A stretch of 9,250 bases of DNA, taken from Burkholderiales bacterium UBA2647. Lineage in GTDB: Bacteria > Pseudomonadota > Gammaproteobacteria > Burkholderiales > Burkholderiaceae_E. Shown piece by piece: positions 1 through 6,002 of the stretch. The stretch spans positions 1 to 9,250 of the forward strand of contig DENJ01000094.1 of assembly GCA_002359635.1 (NCBI GenBank), written 5' to 3'. How positions within the stretch are numbered: position 1 is the stretch's first letter; every line of letters begins with the position of its first letter. Made by a program: the position numbers and the translations under genes. The notes under the pieces were generated by a model. It was not told the origin of the DNA. It made no database searches and saw nothing but the letters and a program-made list of their open reading frames with translations.

Positions 1-17
1 TTGACCACAACAAGGCA

Positions 18-47
18 TTGACCGACCGGCCGGTCGGTCGGTAGAAT
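18..47 (+). promoter_or_regulatory. Probable sigma-70 promoter of the paaABCDE operon
   Basis: A -35-like hexamer TTGACC (18-23, 5 of 6 matches to TTGACA) and a -10-like hexamer TAGAAT (42-47, 5 of 6 matches to TATAAT) are separated by 18 bp, close to the optimal 17. Transcription would start near 54, leaving a leader of about 55 nt before the paaA ATG at 108. Most of the spacer is occupied by a perfect palindrome (20-39), so a bound repressor would block RNA polymerase directly. A second TTGACC occurs at 1-6 but has no -10 at a suitable distance. The hexamers are seen in the sequence; promoter function is inferred. Confidence 0.65.
20..39. promoter_or_regulatory. Perfect 20-bp palindromic operator, probable PaaR/TetR-type site
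   Basis: The half-site GACCGACCGG is followed without a gap by its exact reverse complement, with the axis between 29 and 30. On the right the sequence continues as a CGGT tetranucleotide run (31-42), so a register-shifted second site is possible. A palindrome of this size overlapping the -35 end and filling the spacer is typical of TetR-family repressor sites. TetR-type PaaR proteins are known to repress paa genes in betaproteobacteria until phenylacetyl-CoA accumulates. Assignment to the regulator encoded at 4314-4937 is inferred from linkage. I saw no other copy of this palindrome in the window. Confidence 0.65.
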
Positions 48-107
48 CGGAGGGCAGGTAGAGAAAACAGACCCATAGGCGGAAAGCCCACACGGAGCGC
101 CCTGATC

Positions 108-1133
108 ATGTACACCCAGGCCATCGACATCGATCCTCAACTTGTCGTCCAGCAGGCAGCTAAGCAGCATGTCGGCAATCTTCATGCGCCGCAGGAAGCG
201 TTGCTTGCGCGCTTTGACCAGAGAATCGCCAACGATGAAAAAATCGAAGCACAGGATTGGATGCCGTCGGCGTACCGGAAAACCCTGCTGCGCCAGATCT
301 CCCAGCATGCACACTCCGAAGTCGTGGGCATGCTGCCTGAAGGTAACTGGATCACGCGCGCACCGAGCTTGAGGCGCAAGGCGATTTTGTTAGCAAAGGT
401 CCAGGACGAAGCCGGTCACGGCCTGTATTTGTACAGCGCAGCCGAAACGCTGGGAAGTTCGCGCGCCGACATGCTTGATGCCTTGCTCGAAGGCCGTGCC
501 AAATACTCAAGCATTTTCAACTACCCGACCTTAAGCTGGGCTGATGTTGGCTGTATCGGCTGGCTGGTCGATGGCGCGGCAATCATGAATCAGGTGCCGC
601 TTTGCCGCTGCAGCTACGGACCTTATGCCCGGGCCATGATCCGGATTTGCAAAGAAGAATCCTTTCACCAGCGTCAGGGCTTTGAACTCATGCTGGCTTT
701 ATGTCAGGGCACCGAAGCGCAACAACAAATGGCCCAAGAAGCCTTCAACCGCTGGTGGTGGCCGGTGCTCATGATGTTTGGCCCGCCTGATGCCGATTCG
801 GTGCATTCGGCGCAAACGATGCAATGGGGTATCAAGCGCATTTCCAATGATGATTTGCGTCAGCAGTTTCTCGATGCAACAGTCCCGCAGGCCCAGTTGC
901 TGGGCTTAGTCGTACCAGATCCGGCGCTGCGTTTCGACGAGGCAAGCGGCCACTGGCAAAGCGGCCCGATTCACTGGGAGGAGTTCTGGCGCGTGGTGCA
1001 AGGCGACGGGCCTTGCAACCGTGAGCGACTCAACACGCGTCGGATGGCCCACGAGCAAGGCGCCTGGGTTCGGGAAGCTGCCCAGGCCTACGCCAATAAA
1101 AAAGCAAAGCAACCAGTCCAAGCGCTGGGCTAA
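108..1133 (+). CDS. paaA: PaaA, catalytic alpha subunit of ring-1,2-phenylacetyl-CoA epoxidase
   Basis: Cytoplasmic diiron oxygenase subunit that, with PaaB, PaaC and PaaE, epoxidises the aromatic ring of phenylacetyl-CoA using O2 and NADPH. The 341-aa product has a ferritin-like four-helix core. Iron-ligand candidates are E71, the DEAGH motif (E101, H104) and the EESFH motif (E184, H187). K97 and D155 fit the conserved Lys/Asp near the active site: the numbering runs 29 residues ahead of E. coli PaaA, whose E42, K68, E72, H75 and D126 I recall as the counterparts. The protein is longer than E. coli PaaA (about 309 aa), mainly through an N-terminal extension. The ATG is preceded by a CGGAG Shine-Dalgarno-like site (93-97). 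It is the first gene of the operon, under the operator-containing promoter at 18-47. Confidence 0.97.
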   Translation: MYTQAIDIDPQLVVQQAAKQHVGNLHAPQEALLARFDQRIANDEKIEAQDWMPSAYRKTLLRQISQHAHSEVVGMLPEGNWITRAPSLRRKAILLAKVQDEAGHGLYLYSAAETLGSSRADMLDALLEGRAKYSSIFNYPTLSWADVGCIGWLVDGAAIMNQVPLCRCSYGPYARAMIRICKEESFHQRQGFELMLALCQGTEAQQQMAQEAFNRWWWPVLMMFGPPDADSVHSAQTMQWGIKRISNDDLRQQFLDATVPQAQLLGLVVPDPALRFDEASGHWQSGPIHWEEFWRVVQGDGPCNRERLNTRRMAHEQGAWVREAAQAYANKKAKQPVQALG

Positions 1134-1163
1134 TGCCTTCAAGCGAATCCAGGAAACCGATTC

Positions 1164-1535
1164 ATGTCCCACGCCAACGAGCATCAAGCAGCTGACCATG
1201 CCCCGGCAAACCCAGCGGTCAAAACCTTACCGGGCAAGGCCCTGAATCAGGCGCATGACCCCTGGCCGCTTTGGGAAGTCTTTGTTCGCCACCGACAGGG
1301 GCTTGAGCACAAACACTGCGGCTCGCTCCACGCGGCAGACGCCCAGCAGGCGCTGAATATGGCAAGGGATGTTTACACGCGGCGCCAGGAAGGTGTTTCG
1401 ATTTGGATCGTCCCCTCGCATGCGATCACGGCTTCCACGGCCGAACACAGTGACGCCTTTTTTGACCCGATGGCCGATAAGATTTACCGGCATCCAAGCT
1501 TTTATCGACTGCCGGAAGCAGTCGACCATATGTGA
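1164..1535 (+). CDS. paaB: PaaB, small bridging subunit of phenylacetyl-CoA epoxidase
   Basis: Non-catalytic subunit of the PaaABCE complex; in the family it bridges PaaAC units into the larger active assembly. The 123-aa product carries the family core from WPLWEVF (residues 34-40) through SLHAADAQQALNMARDVYTRR (54-74) and EGVSIWIVPS to the C-terminal KIYRHPSFYRLPE (106-118) and final DHM. E. coli PaaB is about 95 aa, so roughly 28 residues (Ala/His/Pro-rich) are added at the N terminus. The start is well supported: an AGGAA site (1151-1155) lies 8 nt upstream of the ATG, and I see no in-frame ATG, GTG or TTG between it and the core. It follows paaA after 30 nt in the same frame and overlaps paaC by one base. 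Confidence 0.95.
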   Translation: MSHANEHQAADHAPANPAVKTLPGKALNQAHDPWPLWEVFVRHRQGLEHKHCGSLHAADAQQALNMARDVYTRRQEGVSIWIVPSHAITASTAEHSDAFFDPMADKIYRHPSFYRLPEAVDHM

Positions 1536-2467
1536 TGTCTGCGCTTGAGGCAAATGCCCGGTCCAAGCAAAACGCCCACAGCGAGTTTTTGCTGAGGCTC
1601 GCCGATAACGCGCTTATCCTGAGTCATCGACTCAGCGAATGGACCGGCCACGGGCCTGCGCTGGAGGAAGATATTGCGCTCACCAATATCGCCCTGGATT
1701 TGCTTGGCCAGGCGCGCATGCTTTACACCCGGGCCGGAGCGTTGACGAATCCGGTTTGCGATGAAGATGCGCTTGCCTACTTTCGCAACCCCGACGCCTT
1801 TCGAAATGTTACCGCGCTTGAATTGCCCAACAGCGGGGTTCACGCTGCGCGCGGTGCCACGGGCGATTACGCTTTCACCATCCTGCGACAGAGCTTATTC
1901 AGCGCCTATATGTTGGAACTCTGGCCCCTGGTGGCAAGTTCAGACGACGAGGTGCTCGCGGGCATTGCGATGAAGGCGATCAAGGAGACCCGCTACCACT
2001 GGCGCCATGCAAGTGACTGGACCATTCGTTTGGGCGATGGCACAGCAAGCTCCAACCAGCGCATGCAAGCGGCGCTCGACAGCTTTTTCCCTTACACCAA
2101 TGAATGGTTCGCGCTTGATGCGATCGACGCCCGAGCCTTGCAACAAAGTCTGAAAGCGCTCGCGCTTACAAGTGATGCCCTAGACGACGAACCTCGGCCG
2201 ATGACGCAGACACCGTGGCAGCAGCCGGACGAAGAAAGAACCCCCGAGGAAGCATTTCTCACAAAAACCGCAGCGGTTTTGGCAAAGCATTTACACCAGC
2301 GCTGGCTGACCCAGATCGAAGCCTTGTTCGAGCAAGCCCACTTGCGTTTACCTCCCCCAAGCCAATTGCAAACCCGTGGCCGCTACGGGTGTCATGGCGA
2401 GCATTTGAGTTTATTGCTTGCCGAAATGCAGTCGGTTGCCCGCGCTCACCCGGGGGCGTCGTGGTAG
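1535..2467 (+). CDS. paaC: PaaC, structural beta subunit of phenylacetyl-CoA epoxidase
   Basis: Ferritin-like partner that forms the PaaAC heterodimer with the catalytic PaaA; the family is regarded as structurally required but not catalytic. From the ATG at 1535 the product has 310 aa. Family landmarks are NALILSHRLSEWTGHGPALEEDIALTNIALDLLGQAR (residues 25-61, in part), DYAF (111-114), LELW (127-130), KETRYHWRHA (150-159) and the C-terminal GRYGCHGEHLSLLLAEMQ (282-299). It is longer than E. coli PaaC (about 248 aa), with a polar, Pro/Glu-rich insertion around residues 214-245 and a short N-terminal extension. Translation is coupled to paaB: the paaB stop and this ATG form TGATG. A GTG three bases earlier (1532) is a less likely start. 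Confidence 0.95.
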   Translation: MSALEANARSKQNAHSEFLLRLADNALILSHRLSEWTGHGPALEEDIALTNIALDLLGQARMLYTRAGALTNPVCDEDALAYFRNPDAFRNVTALELPNSGVHAARGATGDYAFTILRQSLFSAYMLELWPLVASSDDEVLAGIAMKAIKETRYHWRHASDWTIRLGDGTASSNQRMQAALDSFFPYTNEWFALDAIDARALQQSLKALALTSDALDDEPRPMTQTPWQQPDEERTPEEAFLTKTAAVLAKHLHQRWLTQIEALFEQAHLRLPPPSQLQTRGRYGCHGEHLSLLLAEMQSVARAHPGASW

Positions 2468-3000
2468 GCGCACAAGCTGCGGCACCAGGCTCAGCCGATG
2501 AGGCGCTGCTTGAAGCCGTCAAGGCCTTGCCCGATCCGGAAATTCCTGTGATTAGCCTGGGCGATTTAGGGATGGTGCGCGGCATTCACCGCGACAAGGC
2601 GCAGTGCGTGGTCAGCATCACGCCAACCTACAGTGGTTGCCCGGCAACCGATTCGATTCGTGATGACATTCTCAGGCTGCTGAAAGCTTTGGGCGAGGAG
2701 AACGCCCGGGTTGAAATGCGTTTCGCACCGGCCTGGAGCACCGACTGGATTTCTGAGGCTGGCCGCAGCAAGCTCAAAGCCTATGGCATTGCGCCGCCGA
2801 TGCCTTGTATCAACACCGAAGGCCTTGTTCCCACGAAGGTCCTGCAATTTAAACCCGCCAAGCCGGCTGTGCGATTGCAATGCCCTCGTTGTGCCTCCGA
2901 GGCCATTGAGCGCATCAGCGAATTCGGTTCTACCCCTTGCAAAGCGCTTTATCGCTGCCTTGATTGCCGCGAGCCCTTTGACTACTTCAAGCCCTATTAG
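2461..3000 (+). CDS. paaD: PaaD, MIP18/DUF59-type Fe-S assembly factor
   Basis: Accessory protein of the phenylacetate epoxidase operon, required in other species for an active enzyme and thought to help insert or maintain Fe-S or diiron centres. The 179-aa product begins with a MIP18-like domain: DPEIPVISLGDLGMVR (residues 25-40) and PTYSGCPATDSI (55-66) with the conserved Cys60. The C terminus has a zinc-ribbon-like set C141, C144, C160, C166 and C169 (CPRC, then C, then CLDC). The open frame extends far upstream inside paaC, but the family alignment begins near residue 12. The GTG at 2461, overlapping the paaC stop by 7 nt and following a G-run at 2452-2456, is the best start. An ATG at 2394 is in another frame. 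Confidence 0.92.
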   Translation: MVGAQAAAPGSADEALLEAVKALPDPEIPVISLGDLGMVRGIHRDKAQCVVSITPTYSGCPATDSIRDDILRLLKALGEENARVEMRFAPAWSTDWISEAGRSKLKAYGIAPPMPCINTEGLVPTKVLQFKPAKPAVRLQCPRCASEAIERISEFGSTPCKALYRCLDCREPFDYFKPY

Positions 3001-3024
3001 AACCTGCAACCCCATCCAAGCGCG

Positions 3025-4185
3025 ATGAACTCATTTTCGCCGGCCGCCATGCCAACCGAAACAATACCCTCTGCGACCCGATCGATGCCGAGCATGCACA
3101 GCCTTGCGATTGTCGGGCGTAGCGAGCCTACGGAGGATAGTGTTTGCCTTCGGTTTGCCGTGCCCGAGGCGCTTTACGACCGTTATCGTTTTCGGGAAGG
3201 TCAGTTTATTGCGCTCGAAGCCGAGATTGGCGGCGAAAGGCTTCGCCGTAATTACTCGATTTGCTCATCCGTTCAAGATTATGAACGCTCTAAAACCTTC
3301 AGCGTCGGTATCCGGGCGATTGCGAAGGGTCGGTTTTCAAACTGGGCTCAAGCGCATTTGCGTCCGGGTTCGAGCATTGCGGTCATGACCCCGGATGGTC
3401 GTTTTGTGCCGCCCGCGCAGCACGCGACGGGTCGGCATCATCTTGCGATCGCAGGCGGCTCTGGCATCACACCGATGCTTTCGATCCTTCAAACCCTGCT
3501 GCAACGCGAACCAGGTAGTCGCTTTACGCTTGTTTATGGTAATCGCCAGCGGCAAAGCCTGATGTTTTTCGATGAACTCGAGGATTTGAAAAATCGCTTT
3601 ATGGCGCGATTGCAACTGATTTATATTTTTTCAGAAGAGCCAAGCGATTCAGCACTTCACGATGGTCTGCTCGATCGGGCCAAATGCGAGCGTTTGCTAC
3701 AGACACTCATTGATCCAGCAAGCATCGATGTCGCGTACTTATGTGGTCCGGAACCCATGATGCTGGCTGCAGAGGCGGCGCTGTTATCAGCGCAGGTAGA
3801 TCGATCAAAAATACTGATGGAACGCTTTGGAAGCGGGCCGACGCTAGCGCCCGATCTTCCAAGCGAAATACGCGTCCGCGATGAGATCGGCGCGACAGGC
3901 GATGTTTCAAGCGTCAAACTACGTCTCGATGGCAAGCAGCGCAGTATGTTTGTAGCCCGCCAGGGGCCGAGTATTTTGCAAGCAGGATTAAAGGCCGGTA
4001 TGCCCTTGCCTTATGCCTGTCAGGCAGGGGTTTGTTGCACCTGTCGCGCCAAAGTTATCGAGGGCGAGGTTCGCATGACCAGGAACTACACCTTGCAAGC
4101 CGATGAAATTGCGCAGGGCTTTGTGCTGGCTTGTCAGGCCCACCCGGTGAGCGATGAGGTGATGCTGAGTTTTGATGAGCGATGA
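3025..4185 (+). CDS. paaE: PaaE, FAD/[2Fe-2S] reductase subunit of phenylacetyl-CoA epoxidase
   Basis: Electron-transfer subunit that passes electrons from NADPH through FAD and a [2Fe-2S] centre to the PaaA diiron site. The 386-aa product has three domains. The first is an FAD-binding beta-barrel with RRNYS (74-78). The second is a nucleotide-binding domain with GGSGITPM (144-151) and YLCGPEPMM (238-246). The third is a C-terminal plant-type ferredoxin domain with ligand cysteines C332, C337, C340 and C370. The start is uncertain: no good Shine-Dalgarno site precedes 3025, and homology with E. coli PaaE begins only near HSLAIV (25-30), so ATGs at 3049, 3085 or 3094 are possible. It follows paaD after 24 nt. 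Its last codons fall in a 28-bp tandem duplication. Confidence 0.94.
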   Translation: MNSFSPAAMPTETIPSATRSMPSMHSLAIVGRSEPTEDSVCLRFAVPEALYDRYRFREGQFIALEAEIGGERLRRNYSICSSVQDYERSKTFSVGIRAIAKGRFSNWAQAHLRPGSSIAVMTPDGRFVPPAQHATGRHHLAIAGGSGITPMLSILQTLLQREPGSRFTLVYGNRQRQSLMFFDELEDLKNRFMARLQLIYIFSEEPSDSALHDGLLDRAKCERLLQTLIDPASIDVAYLCGPEPMMLAAEAALLSAQVDRSKILMERFGSGPTLAPDLPSEIRVRDEIGATGDVSSVKLRLDGKQRSMFVARQGPSILQAGLKAGMPLPYACQAGVCCTCRAKVIEGEVRMTRNYTLQADEIAQGFVLACQAHPVSDEVMLSFDER

Positions 4186-4203
4186 GGTCATGCTGAGTTT
4201 TGA
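4148..4203 (+). repeat. 28-bp direct tandem duplication across the paaE stop codon
   Basis: The unit beginning TGAGCGATGAGGT occurs twice back to back (4148-4175 and 4176-4203), with one difference (G4161 versus C4189). The first copy encodes the last residues of PaaE; the second contains the paaE stop (4183-4185) and runs into non-coding DNA. Because 28 is not a multiple of 3, the second copy is read in a different frame. This makes the PaaE end SFDER then stop, which looks like a normal family terminus. Confidence 0.9.
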
Positions 4204-4222
4204 TAAACCATGCGATTGTCTG

Positions 4223-4249
4223 AGCAATCAGATTGCTTTTTCCTTTTTT
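4223..4249 (+). terminator. Possible intrinsic terminator after paaE
   Basis: The arms AGCAATC (4223-4229) and GATTGCT (4231-4237) are exact complements around 4230; a realistic fold is a 6-bp stem with a 3-nt loop. The T-rich run TTTTTCC followed by six T starts at the end of the stem. The stem is short and AU-rich, so termination may be partial. An upstream GATTG (4214-4218) can also pair with CAATC (4225-4229), giving a competing hairpin. It would separate the paa operon from the downstream regulator gene. Confidence 0.45.
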
Positions 4250-4270
4250 GCGAACGGTAGCGACCGTCGC
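4250..4270. promoter_or_regulatory. Overlapping inverted repeats upstream of the TetR gene, possible operator
   Basis: ACGGT (4254-4258) pairs with ACCGT (4263-4267) around AGCG, and the outer GCG (4250-4252) pairs with CGC (4268-4270) with one base bulged. Overlapping this, GCGAC-C-GTCGC (4260-4270) is a perfect 11-bp odd palindrome. The shared CGACCG core recalls the paaA operator, but the arrangement differs. An autoregulatory site of the downstream regulator is possible; I see no clear promoter hexamers to anchor it. Confidence 0.3.
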
Positions 4271-4313
4271 AGGTCTATCCGCTTTGCGGCCACTTTCAAT
4301 ACCATCAAGCCAG

Positions 4314-4937
4314 ATGGCAAACCTGCGTCGCGCCACCTTTGATTCCCAACGCGATCGCCTCGCCGATGAAGCGGTGCGCTTGTTTGCCATCAGTGACTAT
4401 GCCTCCTCAAGCATGGCGGCAATCGCAAGCCAATGTGCCGTCTCAAAGGCAACGCTTTACCATTATTTTGGCGCCAAAGATGACTTGTTGTTTCACGCTT
4501 TAGCGCGTTACACGCTTGAACTTGAAAGCCTCGCAAAGCGCTGCCTGGCAACGCCACAACGCTCTTATCTCATGCCGCTGATCAGTCAGTTTGTGAATGC
4601 CTATGCCGATGCGGCGCATCTTCATAAAGCCCTGATCAACGATGTGCACCATTTACCCAATGCCCAACGCGAACGGATTCGCGCCATTGAGCAGCAAATC
4701 GTTCGTCATTTCCAGCAGGCGATCCTCATGGATTTCCCCGATCTCGAACATGGTCGCCATCTTGGGGTGACGACCATGAGCCTGCTCGGTATGCTCAACT
4801 TCAGCTTTACCTGGTGGCGCAGCGAGGGTCCCATGAGTCGCGACGCTTTTGCTCGCGAATTGCTGACGCTATGGCAAGGTGCACTCGCTGCCAAAGCGGC
4901 AAGTGTGTCGACCGAGGGCAAAATCGGGTTAAGCTGA
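4314..4937 (+). CDS. paaR: TetR-family transcriptional regulator, probable phenylacetate repressor PaaR
   Basis: Ligand-responsive DNA-binding repressor. The 207-aa product has an N-terminal TetR helix-turn-helix at about residues 32-53 (SSMAAIASQCAVSKATLYHYFGAKDDLLFHAL, in part) and a divergent all-helical C-terminal ligand/dimerisation domain, of usual TetR length. Being directly behind paaABCDE, with a TetR-like palindrome in the paaA promoter, it is most simply PaaR, which in betaproteobacteria is released by phenylacetyl-CoA. The frame is open back to a TTG at 4233, but that lies inside the terminator-like hairpin and encodes a non-TetR-like leader; ATG 4314 gives the normal start. No strong Shine-Dalgarno site is visible. 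The TetR assignment is firm; the PaaR identity is inferred from context. Confidence 0.85.
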   Translation: MANLRRATFDSQRDRLADEAVRLFAISDYASSSMAAIASQCAVSKATLYHYFGAKDDLLFHALARYTLELESLAKRCLATPQRSYLMPLISQFVNAYADAAHLHKALINDVHHLPNAQRERIRAIEQQIVRHFQQAILMDFPDLEHGRHLGVTTMSLLGMLNFSFTWWRSEGPMSRDAFARELLTLWQGALAAKAASVSTEGKIGLS

Positions 4938-4972
4938 GCTGGTTGCAAGTATGGATCGAAAGGACATGTTTT

Positions 4973-5944
4973 ATGGCTGCTAGTTTTGCATCGCAGGCTG
5001 ATCTCGGCGAGAAGGTCATCAGCTTTACGCGTCTTTCAGAAAATGCCTGGGCCTACACGGCGCAAGGCGATCCCAATTCAGGGGTGATCATCGGCAAAAA
5101 CGCAGCCATGGTGATCGACACCACAGCGACACCCGCGATGGCGCAGGATTTGATCGCTCGTATTCGAGGCATCACTGATAAACCGATCAAGTATGTTGTG
5201 CTCAGTCATTACCATGCCGTGCGTGTGCTTGGGGCCTCGGCTTATGTCGCTGAGGGTGCGCAAGAAATCATCGCTTCGTGCGCCACCTATGAGTTGATCG
5301 TCGAGCGTGGCGCCCAGGATATGCAATCGGAAATTGAACGCTTTCCAAGGCTTTTTCGCGGCCAGGAATCGATACCCGGACTCACTTGGCCGACCTTGAT
5401 TTTCGAGCGCAAGCTGAGCATCATGCTTGATGATCTTGAAGTGCAAATCCTGCACCTCGGTCCCGGGCACACCAAGGGGGACAGTGTTGTCTGGATCCCG
5501 TCGCAAAAAGTGCTTTTCTCTGGCGATTTGGTGGAGTTTGAGGCGGGCGTTTACACGGGCGATGCCCATTTGAAGCAATGGCCAGCCACCCTCGATGCGC
5601 TTGCCGCGCTTCAAGCTGAAAAGCTGATGCCCGGTCGCGGTGAAGCGATGCAAAGCGAAGCGGATTGTTTAAAGGCGATCGACTACACCAGACGCTGGGT
5701 GCAAACGCTTTATGACAGCGCCAAGGAGGCCGTTGCCAAAGGCATGAGTCTTAAGCAAGCCTATGACTTGGCGAAGTCGCGCATGGATCCTGTTTTTGGC
5801 ACGGTACCGATTTACGAACATTGCATGCCCTTTGATGTTTCGCGAGCTTATGATGAAGCAAGCGGGATTGAGCATCCGAGAATCTGGACCGCTGCACGCG
5901 ACAAGGAAATGTGGGCTCAGCTCGCGCTGGCTGCAAGTCACTGA
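4973..5944 (+). CDS. Metallo-beta-lactamase-fold hydrolase with altered metal-binding motifs
   Basis: The 323-aa product has the order of MBL-fold motifs: NSGVIIGKNAAMVIDTT (residues 35-51), VVLSHYHAVRVLG (75-87), LGPGHTKGDSVVW (162-174), LFSGDLVE (181-188) and LMPGRGEA (218-225), then a helical C-terminal region. The canonical HxHxDH motif is H79-Y-H81-A-V83-R84, so the second-site Asp and His are replaced by Val and Arg. The final PGHG His is Arg222. H79, H81, H166 and D185 remain, compatible with one metal site. An AAAGGA site (4959-4964) lies 8 nt before ATG 4973; the longer open frame upstream overlaps the TetR gene and is not needed. The gene follows the regulator by 35 nt, so co-transcription is likely. 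The substrate is unknown; a thioester or lactone hydrolase role, or a non-hydrolytic role, is possible. No signal peptide is seen. Confidence 0.85.
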   Translation: MAASFASQADLGEKVISFTRLSENAWAYTAQGDPNSGVIIGKNAAMVIDTTATPAMAQDLIARIRGITDKPIKYVVLSHYHAVRVLGASAYVAEGAQEIIASCATYELIVERGAQDMQSEIERFPRLFRGQESIPGLTWPTLIFERKLSIMLDDLEVQILHLGPGHTKGDSVVWIPSQKVLFSGDLVEFEAGVYTGDAHLKQWPATLDALAALQAEKLMPGRGEAMQSEADCLKAIDYTRRWVQTLYDSAKEAVAKGMSLKQAYDLAKSRMDPVFGTVPIYEHCMPFDVSRAYDEASGIEHPRIWTAARDKEMWAQLALAASH

Positions 5945-6002
5945 GGAAAACTTGCGGGATAGGTTGTATGAGCTGTAAAGCGCTTGATCAAGATTCGCGC
6001 GC

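Noticed and set aside
906..1199. Open frame of 97 codons on the minus strand across the paaA-paaB junction.
   Set aside because: It is antisense to conserved parts of paaA, with no ribosome-binding site and no recognisable motif.
2215..2460. Upstream extension of paaD inside paaC.
   Set aside because: The region is the paaC coding sequence in its true frame, and PaaD homology starts after the GTG at 2461.
4233..4313. N-terminal extension of the TetR protein from a TTG at 4233 (27 extra residues).
   Set aside because: The TTG sits inside the terminator-like hairpin and T-tract, there is no ribosome-binding site, and the extra residues do not resemble a TetR N terminus. ATG 4314 gives the usual length.
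4814..4972. Upstream extension of the MBL gene overlapping the TetR gene in another frame.
   Set aside because: ATG 4973 has an AAAGGA site at the right distance and begins where MBL homology plausibly begins; the upstream part is a shadow of the TetR coding sequence.
5078..5653. Open frame of 191 codons on the minus strand inside the MBL gene.
   Set aside because: The + strand frame carries the MBL motifs in order; the antisense product has no recognisable family features.
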